Below the pieces are notes generated by a model. It made no database searches. It saw only the letters and a program-made list of their open reading frames with translations, and was not told where the DNA came from. The position numbers and the translations under genes are program-made. Shown here piece by piece: positions 53,738 to 62,229 of a stretch of 64,000 nucleotides of DNA (position 1 is the first letter of the stretch; every line of letters starts with the position of its first letter). This stretch comes from Clostridium_I sp963725425 (lineage in GTDB: Bacteria > Bacillota > Clostridia > Clostridiales > Clostridiaceae), in contig CAVRYJ010000045.1 of assembly GCA_963725425.1 (NCBI GenBank), forward strand, positions 248,001 to 312,000. Reading direction: 5' to 3'.

Positions 53738-54106
53738 ATGAAAAAAACTATAGTTGTAATTATAGCTATTGTTATAGTATGTGGTGTAGGAATTTATTTA
53801 TACAAAAACATTTCGGATTTCTCCTATTTAGGGTGTATTAAAAATAATATTACTTCTAAGGATAGTAATAATTCTGAAGTAACATTTAACGTTAAAAATT
53901 GACATGAAATTAAATTTTTCTGTGATTCTTCGGTTAAAGAAGGTACCTTAAACCTAACATTAACTGATTCAAATGGAAAACTAATAAAAAACTTTCAAAC
54001 CAATAAAAATGGCACGGAACAAATATTTTTCGTTAAGAAAGGAAAATACATACTTTCAGCAACTTATAATAACTTTATTGGAAATTATACTGTTAAATAT
54101 AAATAA
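53738..54106 (+). pseudogene. Small membrane-anchored protein interrupted by an in-frame TGA
   Basis: From ATG 53738, MKKTIVVIIAIVIVCGVGIYLYKNI is a clear N-terminal membrane anchor. After 54 codons a TGA (53900-53902) occurs, but the same frame stays open for 67 more codons with protein-like content (HEIKFFCDSSVKEGTLNLTLTDSNGK, ending NYTVKYK). A TGG to TGA change (Trp to stop) would explain it. The exported part looks like a small beta-domain. Family unknown. Unlike most breaks in this window this is a substitution, not a homopolymer indel. Confidence 0.6.
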
Positions 54107-54177
54107 GTAGTTCAAAAAATCCATTTGGTGCTTTTAGTCGAAACATGTCACACATAATTCACTTCAATTAGTTACTA

Positions 54178-54378
54178 TTATTTTACTGATTTACATACAT
54201 TCACTAAAGATATGTCAAACATTCGTTTACACGTTGATGCACAATGTGATGGGCTGTCAAACCCAGCTAACATAGATATTTCAGTAATATTCCTGCCTTT
54301 ACAGAAGTAACGATAAGTCTTATGTAACTTTTCAAATGCAAGATAACTGGTTAATTTTTCAGCATATTTGCAGAGGAC
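54178..54378 (-). pseudogene. C-terminal remnant of an AraC-family regulator
   Basis: On the minus strand one frame reads YLAFEKLHKTYRYFCKGRNI, then TEISMLAGFDSPSHCASTCKRMFDISL and a stop at 54178. This is the second HTH of AraC proteins (I-x-x-I-A-x-x-x-G-F-x-S-x-x-x-F). Only about 65 codons remain and the conserved phenylalanine is replaced. No start or effector domain is present. The rest of the 54107-54431 gap is non-coding. Confidence 0.65.
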
Positions 54379-54431
54379 TAAAATGAATGAGGATATGAAG
54401 AATAGATGAGGAAATTTATAATAAAAAGTTT

Positions 54432-54454
54432 AGGTTCATATCGAACCTTTTTTT
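54432..54454 (+). terminator. Rho-independent terminator
   Basis: AGGTTC-ATATC-GAACCT followed by TTTTTT. Confidence 0.8.
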
Positions 54455-54501
54455 ATTTTGATGTGTCTATATATTGAAATCTTTTATTGGGAGGAGTTAA
54501 A

Positions 54502-55042
54502 TTGAAAAGTAAAATTTCAAGGGAAACGGCGGAGAAAATTTTCGAAGAGTATTCATCATATGTTTTCAAAGTAGCACTTTTTTTTTAGTAGATCTACTAC
54601 ATTGGCGGACGATATAACTCAAGAAACCTTTATTAAAATATTTGAAAAATATTCAACTCTAAAATCATCAGAATCTTTTAAAGTATGGGTTTATAAAATT
54701 ACATTAAATACAACACGAAATATTTTACGAAAGCATAAATGGTTAGATTTCTTTAGTAATATGCCAGATAAAAATGTTACAGATACTTTAGAAAAGACAT
54801 TCATGATTAGTCAAGATAACGTAGAGTTATGGAAGAAAGTGAACGACTTATCAGAAAAGAGCAAACAGATTATACTACTACATTTCTATCTTGAATTGAA
54901 ATTAGAGGAAGTGGCTTCTATACTAAAATTCCCAGTTGGGACTTGCAAATCACGATTAAATAATGCACTTAGGCAACTTCGCAAACAATTTAATGATGAT
55001 ATTGTGAAATATTATGGAGGAGATAGCTATGAAGGAAATTAA
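54502..55042 (+). pseudogene. ECF-type RNA polymerase sigma factor, frameshift in a T9 run
   Basis: TTG 54502 (GGGAGGAG upstream) begins MKSKISRETAEKIFEEYSSYVFKVALFF and stops within a run of nine T (54578-54586). One base out of frame the sigma-2 region goes on: SRSTTLADDITQETFIKIFEKY, then LKVWVYKITLNTTRNILRKHKW; region 4 is SEKSKQIILLHFYLELKLEEVASILKFPVGTCKSRLNNALRQLRKQF. With eight T the protein is 179 residues, a normal ECF sigma. It overlaps the downstream anti-sigma-like gene by 14 bp. T9 could permit transcript slippage, or be a sequencing error. Confidence 0.88.
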
Positions 55043-55784
55043 AAAAATAAATGAATGCTTTGAGGATAATTTAAATAAGTATACAACATCAAAATCATTT
55101 GAACATATATGGGAAAGATATTCTCACAGTGAAAAATATTCATCTCTATCAAGAAAAGTAATAGTACCAGTTATACTATTATTAGTGCTTATAATACCAA
55201 TAACTGGATTTGCATATTATAAGTTTATTTGGCTAAATACACAAATATTAATTCGTGATGAAAAACAAGACTTATCAGATGTACACACACCTCTTGAAAT
55301 GTATGATAAGATTATTAATGAAACTGATTATAAATATATTAATAGAGAAAAGGCGTACGCTGCTGCAGGTTTTCCTATACGTATCATTGATGGCGTGGAT
55401 GGTTGGCATAAGCTAAAGAGTATAGGCGTTTACATGGGTAAGGAGACCGTTGCAACAGATGGTAAAACTAGTATTTCAAATGGACCACTAAGCTACTGGG
55501 AAATATATAACAATAGTGCCAATGAAAAAGTAATCGTAATACAGGAACTAGTTGCACATATGGATAGTAAAATATCCTATCCTAAAGACTCTAAAATTTT
55601 AAATAGTTATGCTGGTGATTTAGCAGTGCTAACTGATTTAAAAAAAGGACGGAAAGTATTATATACTTACCATAAAGAAATAAATGGTAACATAACTAAA
55701 ATTAGTATATTTTCAAACGCAAATGAGACAACAATGGAGAACTTTGCACAAAAATATTTAAAGTTAAAAATTAACAAAAGATGA
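55029..55784 (+). CDS. Probable cognate anti-sigma factor / membrane sensor
   Basis: 251 residues from ATG 55029 with GGAGGAG upstream. A cytoplasmic N-terminus (about 1-40) is followed by one membrane span (VIVPVILLLVLIIPITGFAYY, about 42-62) and an extracellular domain of about 185 residues with a DUF4367-like flavour (YAAAGFPIRIIDGVDGWHKLKSIGVYMG, and VIVIQELVAHMDSKIS). The short N-terminal helix probably binds the sigma factor encoded just upstream. No zinc-binding HxxxCxxC motif is seen, so it is not a ZAS-type anti-sigma. The signal sensed is unknown. Confidence 0.7.
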   Translation: MKEIKKINECFEDNLNKYTTSKSFEHIWERYSHSEKYSSLSRKVIVPVILLLVLIIPITGFAYYKFIWLNTQILIRDEKQDLSDVHTPLEMYDKIINETDYKYINREKAYAAAGFPIRIIDGVDGWHKLKSIGVYMGKETVATDGKTSISNGPLSYWEIYNNSANEKVIVIQELVAHMDSKISYPKDSKILNSYAGDLAVLTDLKKGRKVLYTYHKEINGNITKISIFSNANETTMENFAQKYLKLKINKR

Positions 55785-55937
55785 ACAGTAATTGTATTTT
55801 GAGCAGATAATACTTTCGAAGGGAAAAACGAGGATAGATTTAAAGAGTAATTTGTGATATGATTGAGGCTAGATTTCTAAAAGAAGTTTAAATGCTTTAT
55901 AAGTAATATATTTCAAGAATGGTGGTTCAATGAGATT

Positions 55938-56564
55938 ATGGTAATTAATGTAAATATAAAAGATATTGATCTGACATTTAATACATCAAATGAAGTCTTT
56001 TCTCCTCAAAATATTGATAAGGGAACTTTAGCTATGTTATCAGTTGCTGAAATTAATAGTGAGGATAAAGTATTAGACTTAGGTTGTGGTTATGGCGTAG
56101 TTGGGATACTTTCAGCAAAGATAGTAGGAGCAACTAATGTAGTTATGACTGATATAGATGATAACGCAATACGGCTTACAAGAGAAAATATTTTGTTGAA
56201 TAATGTTGAGGGAGCTAGGTTATATCAAAGTGATGGATTTAAAAATGTGGATGAAAAAAATTTTACTTTGATTTTTTCTAATCCACCATATCATATGGAC
56301 TTTTCTGTTCCAAAGGAATTTATTGAAAAAGGATTTAATAGATTAGCCATTGGCGGGAAAATATATATGGTTACTAAAAGAAAAGAATGGTACAAAAACA
56401 AGTTAGTTTCAATTTTTGGTGGCGTGAAAATAACTGAAATTGATGGCTATTATGTTTTTATGGCAGAAAAGAAGATCAATGGATATTCAAGTAAGAAAAA
56501 ATCTAGTGGGAAAATGGGTACAGTAAGTAGAACCCAAAAAGGAGAATACAAATGCAAAATGTAA
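55938..56564 (+). CDS. Class I SAM-dependent methyltransferase (RsmC-like)
   Basis: 208 residues. SAM site VLDLGCGYGVVGILSAKIVGA (about 46-66), the acidic loop VVMTDIDDNAIRLTRENI, and the base-methyltransferase motif FSNPPYHMD (N-P-P-Y). This is the MTS/RsmC small-subunit rRNA (guanine-N2) type. The substrate cannot be fixed; rRNA is likely. The lysine-rich tail (KKKSSGKMG through YKCKM) may help RNA binding. It overlaps the following small membrane gene by 13 bp. The ribosome site is weak. Confidence 0.85.
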   Translation: MVINVNIKDIDLTFNTSNEVFSPQNIDKGTLAMLSVAEINSEDKVLDLGCGYGVVGILSAKIVGATNVVMTDIDDNAIRLTRENILLNNVEGARLYQSDGFKNVDEKNFTLIFSNPPYHMDFSVPKEFIEKGFNRLAIGGKIYMVTKRKEWYKNKLVSIFGGVKITEIDGYYVFMAEKKINGYSSKKKSSGKMGTVSRTQKGEYKCKM

Positions 56565-56866
56565 ATAATTTAATCAGTAAAAGTCCGGTGCATTTTACTA
56601 GCAATACTATAATTTTAATACTACTAGCTATTGTTGCTTTTTATGTGGTAACAAAAGTAATAGGCGCTGTGTTTAAAATAGTTATGATAGTAGTTGCATG
56701 TTGGTTTGTGTTAATGTGTTTTCAAAGCACAAATATTATAAACATACCTGTAATAAAACAAACTTACACTAAAATAGAGCAAATGATTCCTTCAAAGGTA
56801 TTGTGGACGAAAGATGCTATAGATGGTGCTAATAAAATAAAAAAAGCTGTTAATGATATTAAATAA
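56552..56866 (+). CDS. Small membrane protein, function unknown
   Basis: 104 residues from ATG 56552, with AAAGGAG upstream inside the methyltransferase gene. Two adjacent membrane spans (TIILILLAIVAFYVVTKVIGAVFKIVMIVVACWFVLMCF, about 19-57) and a basic C-terminal helix. No motif or family that I recognise. The overlap with the methyltransferase gene implies co-translation. Confidence 0.7.
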   Translation: MQNVNNLISKSPVHFTSNTIILILLAIVAFYVVTKVIGAVFKIVMIVVACWFVLMCFQSTNIINIPVIKQTYTKIEQMIPSKVLWTKDAIDGANKIKKAVNDIK

Positions 56867-57235
56867 TATATTTGTTGTTGACTGTGTTATGTAATATGTA
56901 ATTTAAATGAGAATGGAAAGAAATAATATTAAAGTTAGGCATTGCAAGACAAAGTTGAATATGTGGCAAAAGTCAGTGACTTTGTAATATTTTATAGAAT
57001 TTAAGTAGAATAAGGACTATAATATAAGAATGTTAATCTGTTGCAAGAGTTTTATATATGTGCCTGTAAGCATACTAAGAATCTTGTATTCTGTAATGTA
57101 ACATACAAATATCTTTGATATAAGTAACTTATTTTATTAGTTTCAAAAGCCAGTTGAATTGCGGATTAGCCTGCAAATCAACTGGCTTTTATTGTTTTAA
57201 AAACAATACTAAAAGTTTATACTAAAGAAAAGTGA
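56867..57235. other. Intergenic region with terminator
   Basis: 369 bp. Near its end, AAAAGCCAGTTGA pairs with TCAACTGGCTTTT (57145-57190), followed by ATTGTTTT: a strong terminator for the upstream genes. The rest is AT-rich with no gene or known RNA motif that I can recognise. Confidence 0.7.
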
Positions 57236-59584
57236 ATGGGGGCGATTGCTACGAATGATAATTTTTACAAACAATTAATTGAAGAGTCACCAATAGGATA
57301 TGCATATCACAAAATAATATGTGATGAAAATGGTAATCCTTGTGACTATGAATTTATTGAAGTTAATGATGCATTTGAAAGACTTACAGGATTAAAGGGA
57401 ACAGACATAGTTGGTAGAAAAGTTACAAATGTATTACTAGATATAAAAAAAGATGAATTTGACTCAATTAATTTTTATGGAGATATTGCAATTAATGGTG
57501 GAAAGAAAGAATTTGAGCGGTTTTCAGAAGTTTTACAATGTTGGTATCGAGTAAATGTATATTCTTCTGAAAAATATTATTTTACAACTCGGTTTATTGA
57601 TATAACTAGAGAAAAAAATCAATTATCTGGGATGGAAAAATTAGTTGAGATATCCGAAGAGTTTTTACAAATAAAGGGGCAAAAAATTGTTTATCAAAAA
57701 ATAGCAGATGATTTTTTAAAGATATGTGGAGCTAAATATGCTGTGTTTAATTTATTTGATGAAGAAGGAGAAAGTTTTACTACCATGGCTATATCAGCCA
57801 GTAAGGGAATACTGAAAAAAATTTCATATATTATGGGGTTTAACATTGAAAAGAAAAAATGGAAACACAATCCATCACTCGATGAAAAAATAAAGGCTAG
57901 AACCATTACTCACTTTAATTCTTTAAGCGAATTAGTAGAAGATGTTATACCAGTACCATTAGCTACCTTGTTATCGAAAACAGCTAATATCGGAGAAGTT
58001 GTTTTAGTCAAAATTTTAAGACAAAATATTATGCTTGGTCACTTTGCTTTATGTATGGAAAAAGGTAAAATTTTTGACAAAGATATGTTGGTTGAAGTAT
58101 ATACTAAAGGATTAGGGATGCTTATTACACGAAAACGTGCAGAAGATCAGTTGTTGCGGGAAAAAATTCTAACTGATGCAATATTTGACAGTTCACCTGG
58201 GATGATTTATCTCTATAACGACAAAAGCAGATTAGTGAGATGGAATAGAAAACATGAGAATATTACGGGCTACTCCTCAGAGGAATTATCTAAAATCAGT
58301 CTTTTAGATTTATATGATGTAAAGGATAAAAAAAGCCATACGAACATCAGACATTGTGTTGATAGAGCTATTGAAGATGGTTTTGGTGACGGTGAGGCAG
58401 AAATGCTAAAAAAGGATGGTACAACAGTACCTATGTATTTTACTGCCAGTGCCTTGTGTTTGGACGGTAGAAGATATTTTGCAGGTGTAGCAATAGATAT
58501 AACGGAACCCAAAAAAGGAAATAGAAATTTACAATCTTAGCTATCGCGACCAGCTAACGGGTTTATACAACCGTAGATTTTATGAAGAAGAGTTAATGAG
58601 ACTTGATAAAGAAAAAAATCTGCCTATGACCCTTGTGATGGGGGATGTAAATGGATTAAAGCTTACCAATGATTCTTTTGGACATATCATGGGTGATAAT
58701 CTCCTTAAGAAGGCAGCAGAGGTTATAAAGGCGGGATGTAGAGTTGAGGACATTGTTGCAAGACTCTCAGGGGATGAATTTATTATTATATTATGTAAAA
58801 CAGATGCTCTTGAAACAGAGAAAATCATTAAACGTATCAATGATTTGTTATTAAGTGAAAAAATAGCGGGCATTGATATTTCTATTTCCTTTGGTTATGA
58901 AACTAAAAATATAAAACAACAAAAGATTGAAGAGATGTTCAAAAGGCTGAAGATAAAATGTATAAGAAAAAACTTTTCGAAGGTCCAAGTATTAGAGGAA
59001 AATCAATCAAAGCAATGATTAAGACACTCAATGGAAAAAATAAAATGGAAGGCGAACACTCCAATAGAGTTTCAGAATTGTGTAAAAGTATGGCAGAAGC
59101 ACTTGGAATGACTGAAGATGAAAGCGAGGAACTTAAGTCAGTTGGATTACTTCACGATATAGGAAAAATAGCCATAGATGAAAATGTACTCAATAAGTCA
59201 GGTGAACTTACAGAGGATGAATGGAAAGAAATTAAACGTCATTCAGAAATAGGTTATAGGATACTTAATACAGTAAATGATTTGCGTGACATGGCGACCT
59301 ACGTATTGTATCACCATGAAAGATGGGATGGAAAGGGATATCCAAAAGGTTTAAAAGGTGATGAAATACCAATGAAATCAAGAATTATAGCTATAGCAGA
59401 TGCTTATGATGCAATGACTAGTGAGAAAAGTTATAGAAATGCATTACCAGAGGAAGTTGCAATAGAGGAATTAAGGAAAAATGCAGGTAGCCAATTTGAT
59501 GCTGAACTGGTAGATGTATTTATTGCAAAAGTAGTTCTAAAGCAAGGGAGAAGGGAGAAGGGAGAAGAGGCAAGTGACAAGTGA
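57236..59584 (+). pseudogene. PAS-GAF-PAS-GGDEF-HD-GYP c-di-GMP signalling protein, two frameshifts
   Basis: Three frames read as one protein. Frame A (57236-58540): a PAS domain (1-130, EESPIGYAYHKIICDENGNP), a GAF-like region (about 140-300), a second PAS (about 310-430). Frame B: YRDQLTGLYNRRFYEEEL and a GGDEF domain whose active motif is SGDEF. Frame C (58958-59584): HD-GYP domain with LLHDIGKIAIDENVLNK, HHERWDGKGYPKGLKGDEIP and IADAYDAMTSEKSY. Removing one A from A6 (about 58510-58515) and adding one G near 58945 yields about 782 residues. It would both sense and make or degrade c-di-GMP. The C-terminus is encoded by heptamer units. Confidence 0.87.
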
Positions 59585-59631
59585 CAAGTGACAGGTGACA
59601 AGTGACAAGTGACAAGTGACAAGTGACACAA
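59546..59631. repeat. Heptamer array: GGGAGAA units then GTGACAA units
   Basis: Three GGGAGAA units, one GAGGCAA, then about eight GTGACAA units. Two different 7-mers join in one array without a change of phase. It starts inside the 3' end of the HD-GYP gene (encoding REKGEEASDK) and ends before a terminator. It is the longest array in the window. Confidence 0.9.
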
Positions 59632-59635
59632 GTTG

Positions 59636-59685
59636 AAAGAGTTACAGTTTGATTGAAAACTAACTGTAACTCTTTTATTTTATTT
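59636..59685. terminator. Rho-independent terminator
   Basis: AAAGAGTTACAGTT pairs with AACTGTAACTCTTT, followed by TATTTTATTT. Confidence 0.88.
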
Positions 59686-59851
59686 CAGGTGATTAAGTAT
59701 AATTTTTATTACTTTTCACACAATAAGATAGCATATATTTTGTTAAGGAATACATCCAATTATAAAATATGCTATTTGTAAAAATAAAATCTATGCATAT
59801 GGCATCTGGTAGAAATCATTATTTTTAGGTAAATTACTTATAGGTGAGTGC

Positions 59852-60183
59852 ATGAAAAAAACAATTGATTATAAGAAAATTGGAGAAAAAATTAGGATTG
59901 AAAGAGAAAAATTTCAAATGTCCAGGGAAAAGTTTGCAGAACTTCTAGAATTATCACCATATTTTGTGGGTCAAATTGAAAGAGGAGAAAGAAAAATGAG
60001 CATTAGTACGTTGATAAACGTCTCAAATGCTTACACATATCAATAGATTATTTAATTTTTGGAGAAATCTACAATAACGAAAAAGAGAATAAGGTACACT
60101 CATTAATAAGTAAATGTTCAGAAAAAGAAGCCAATATTATTGAAGAAATTATAAGGACAATTTTGCCTCATATAGCAAGATAA
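59852..60183 (+). pseudogene. XRE-family HTH regulator, single frameshift
   Basis: IGEKIRIEREKFQMSREKFAELLELSPYFVGQIERGERKMSISTLINVS is a clear Cro/CI HTH (about 8-58). The frame then ends, but one base over it continues CLHISIDYLIFGEIYNN and ends ILPHIAR. This is the usual tail of small clostridial XRE proteins (S-x-D-Y-L-I-F-G). Adding one A to AAA at about 60025-60028 gives 110 codons. It might still be functional if the indel is an error. TAGGTGAG precedes the ATG. Confidence 0.82.
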
Positions 60184-60224
60184 ATATTAAGAGAGTACCA
60201 AACAAAAAAATATAAAGTATATAG

Positions 60225-60270
60225 TATGCTATAAGCAAATTTAATAATTGTACTTATAGCATATTTATTA
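60225..60270 (+). terminator. Rho-independent terminator
   Basis: TATGCTATAAG-loop-CTTATAGCATA followed by TTTATTATG. Confidence 0.75.
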
Positions 60271-60338
60271 TGTTGTATTATTTAGGTACAATATAGTAAA
60301 TAAATGAAATTGTGGAAGATAAATATTGTATCCATGAC

Positions 60339-60366
60339 TTGATGTTTTTCTCGGGTTTCTTATAAT
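60339..60366 (+). promoter_or_regulatory. Promoter of the Spo0E-like gene
   Basis: TTGATG (60339-60344), 16 bp, TATAAT (60361-60366). It is only about 20 bp before the start codon, so the transcript leader would be under 15 nt. Confidence 0.65.
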
Positions 60367-60385
60367 GATTTCATGGTAGGTGAAT

Positions 60386-60571
60386 ATGGATGAGAAAATA
60401 ATTAATGATGTTTATAAAGATCAACTTAAAAACGACATTGAACAGTTAAGAGATATTTTAAACGAAATTTGTATTATCCATGAAAAACTAGAAGATGATG
60501 AGCAAACTTTAATTGTAAGTCAACAGTTAGACAAGCTTATTGTTAAATATATGATAGAAATCAAAGAATAG
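60386..60571 (+). CDS. Spo0E-family sporulation-regulating aspartyl phosphatase
   Basis: 61 residues from ATG 60386 (GTAGG six bases upstream); GTG 60380 would add two residues. The Spo0E signature is visible: IEQLRDILNEIC in the first helix and LIVSQQLDKLIVKYM in the second; the S-Q-x-L-D motif is the catalytic element. Such proteins dephosphorylate Spo0A~P and delay sporulation in Bacillus; clostridial roles are less certain. It stands alone with its own promoter. Confidence 0.8.
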   Translation: MDEKIINDVYKDQLKNDIEQLRDILNEICIIHEKLEDDEQTLIVSQQLDKLIVKYMIEIKE

Positions 60572-60710
60572 GGAGGCAATATTTTCAAGTTATTAAATTA
60601 AAATATAAAGTAGTAGATAAAAAATCTATGCTATAGTTTTTTATTTTTACTAGTTATATGTATCTGAATGGATAAATATAAGATGATTTTATAATGTTGT
60701 AGAGGAAAAA

Positions 60711-60777
60711 CGTACATGAATTTGATTTGAACAAATCCATGTACGGTCCATGTCTTTTGCTTTTTAACTCTTAACTG
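60711..60777 (-). terminator. Hairpin plus heptamer units after the minus-strand gene
   Basis: CGTACATG...CATGTACG (60711-60745) forms a stem. Next to the gene end, TTTTTAACTCTTAACT (60761-60777) is the reverse complement of GTTAAGA/GTTAAAA heptamers. The plan, array then hairpin, matches other gene ends here. Confidence 0.65.
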
Positions 60778-60785
60778 TATTTGAA

Positions 60786-61205
60786 CTAGCTTTGTTTGTA
60801 TAATCCAAATCCAGTTATAACTAAATTGTCCCAATCAGTTTCTTCGTCTTTAATCCAGCTATATTCAATGTTAAGCTCTTTTAACCAACCATTAAGACCG
60901 TTACTTTTTTTGCTTACATTTGGAGCTAGTCTTCCGAAGGTCTCTTTAATTGTTTCAAGTAATTTTACTTGCTCTTCTTTTCCCAGTTTTTTGTCTAACA
61001 ATTCTTCTATAACTTCACGACATTCTGCATAACTTTTATGGTCCTCAGCGTATAGTTCATTAGACAATAATTGTTTCTTGTTATTTAAACTATCTCTTAC
61101 CTCGTTTATTTCATCTCCATTAGATAAGTACTTCTTAGCGATGTTAATTGCTGCAATATCATTATCCATTTTAACTATTGCTCGTTCTAATTTTTCATTT
61201 CTCAT
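60786..61205 (-). CDS. Conserved hypothetical helical protein
   Basis: 139 residues. Mostly helical and charged (KLERAIVKMDNDIAAINIAKKYL, then INEVRDSLNNKKQLLSNELYAED, and LGKEEQVKLLETIKETFGRLA), with a C-terminal tryptophan-rich part (LNGWLKELNIEYSWIKDEETDWDNLVITGF). No signal, membrane span or known motif. It is the only minus-strand gene in the right half of the window. The start is uncertain: the ATG at 61205 has only a weak GTGAG upstream, and ATG 61193 is the next option. Confidence 0.65.
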   Translation of the reverse strand: MRNEKLERAIVKMDNDIAAINIAKKYLSNGDEINEVRDSLNNKKQLLSNELYAEDHKSYAECREVIEELLDKKLGKEEQVKLLETIKETFGRLAPNVSKKSNGLNGWLKELNIEYSWIKDEETDWDNLVITGFGLYKQS

Positions 61206-61241
61206 TTTATTATTCTCACTTTACATTTTTTATTTGTCATG

Positions 61242-61301
61242 ATTAGGCATCTTCAAAAAGTAAGTAGTAAGTATGCTAGTCTTTTTTCTTTGAGATGACA
61301 T
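61242..61301. repeat. Palindromic intergenic repeat, nearly full copy
   Basis: TTAGGCATCTTCAAAAAGTA, then AAGTATGCTAGTC, then TTTTTTCTTTGAGATGACAT. Both ends and core are present. It lies between divergent genes. Confidence 0.75.
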
Positions 61302-61437
61302 ATGACAATATATAATTATATCATTAAACTGGGTATCATACAAAACTGAATAAATAAAAATCACAGCATATTTACAATATAACAGTAAAAATGGTAAAAT
61401 ATTATTAAGTATAACTATTAGGTGAGGTGGAATATTT

Positions 61438-62225
61438 TTGAAGGATTTTAAAGAACCAATAATTGAAATTAAAGATTTAACTATGAATTACGGTGATAAG
61501 GAAGTATTAAAGAATATCAATTTAAAAGTTGGAAAGGGCGAAATTATAGGATATATTGGACCAAATGGTGCAGGCAAAAGTACTACGGTGAAAATAATGT
61601 TAGGACTTGTTAATGGATATGGAGGAGAGGTAAGGATATTAGGTAAAGATATTTCTGATGGAGATGTTGAATACAAACGAAAAATTGGATATGTTCCTGA
61701 GGTTGCGGAAATATATGATAATCTATCTGCAAAAGAATATTTAACCTTTGTAGGTGAACTTTATGGTTTAAGCTATGAAAAAGTTGATAATAAAGCAAAA
61801 AATTAATGAAAATGTTTCAGATAGAAGAAGTTTACAATTCTAGAATGACTTCTTATTCAAAAGGTATGAGACAAAAAGTGCTTATAATATCTAGTCTTTT
61901 ACATAATCCGGATATATTGTTTTTTGATGAACCATTAAGTGGACTTGATGCCAATAGTGTAATAGTAGTTAAAGAAATTTTGAAACAACTCGCACTACAG
62001 GGTAAAACTATCTTTTATTCTTCACACATAATGGAAGTTGTAGAGAAAATCAGTAACAGAATTGTATTGATTAAGGATGGACAGATTGTTGCAGACGGAA
62101 CATTTGAAGAGCTTAGGGAAAAATCTAAGGAAGGTTCCCTTGAAGAAATATTCAACAATCTTACAGGTTTTAATAACCATAAAGAAATAGCAGAACAATT
62201 TGTAGCTATTGTACAAGAGGTGTAA
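61438..62225 (+). pseudogene. ABC transporter ATP-binding protein, single frameshift
   Basis: TTG 61438 (GTGAGGTGG upstream) starts an ABC-2-type ATPase: IEIKDLTMNYGDKEVLKNINLKVGKGEIIGYIGPNGAGKST (Walker A). It stops after AKN at 61806. One base over, the reading continues with the signature YSKGMRQKVLIISSLL, Walker B ILFFDEPLSGLD and H-loop SSHIMEVVEKI. One A added to A6 (61797-61802) gives 262 codons. The next gene is its membrane partner, so the pair would form an exporter. Probably functional if the indel is an error. Confidence 0.88.
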
Positions 62226-62229
62226 CAGC

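Noticed and set aside
57236..59584. Separate PAS sensor, diguanylate cyclase and phosphodiesterase genes
   Set aside because: No ribosome sites or starts separate the pieces, and the reading passes without loss of residues from one frame to the next.
59574..59631. Tandem repeats that might be a CRISPR array
   Set aside because: Units are 7 bp with no spacers and no cas genes are present; these are simple heptamer arrays.
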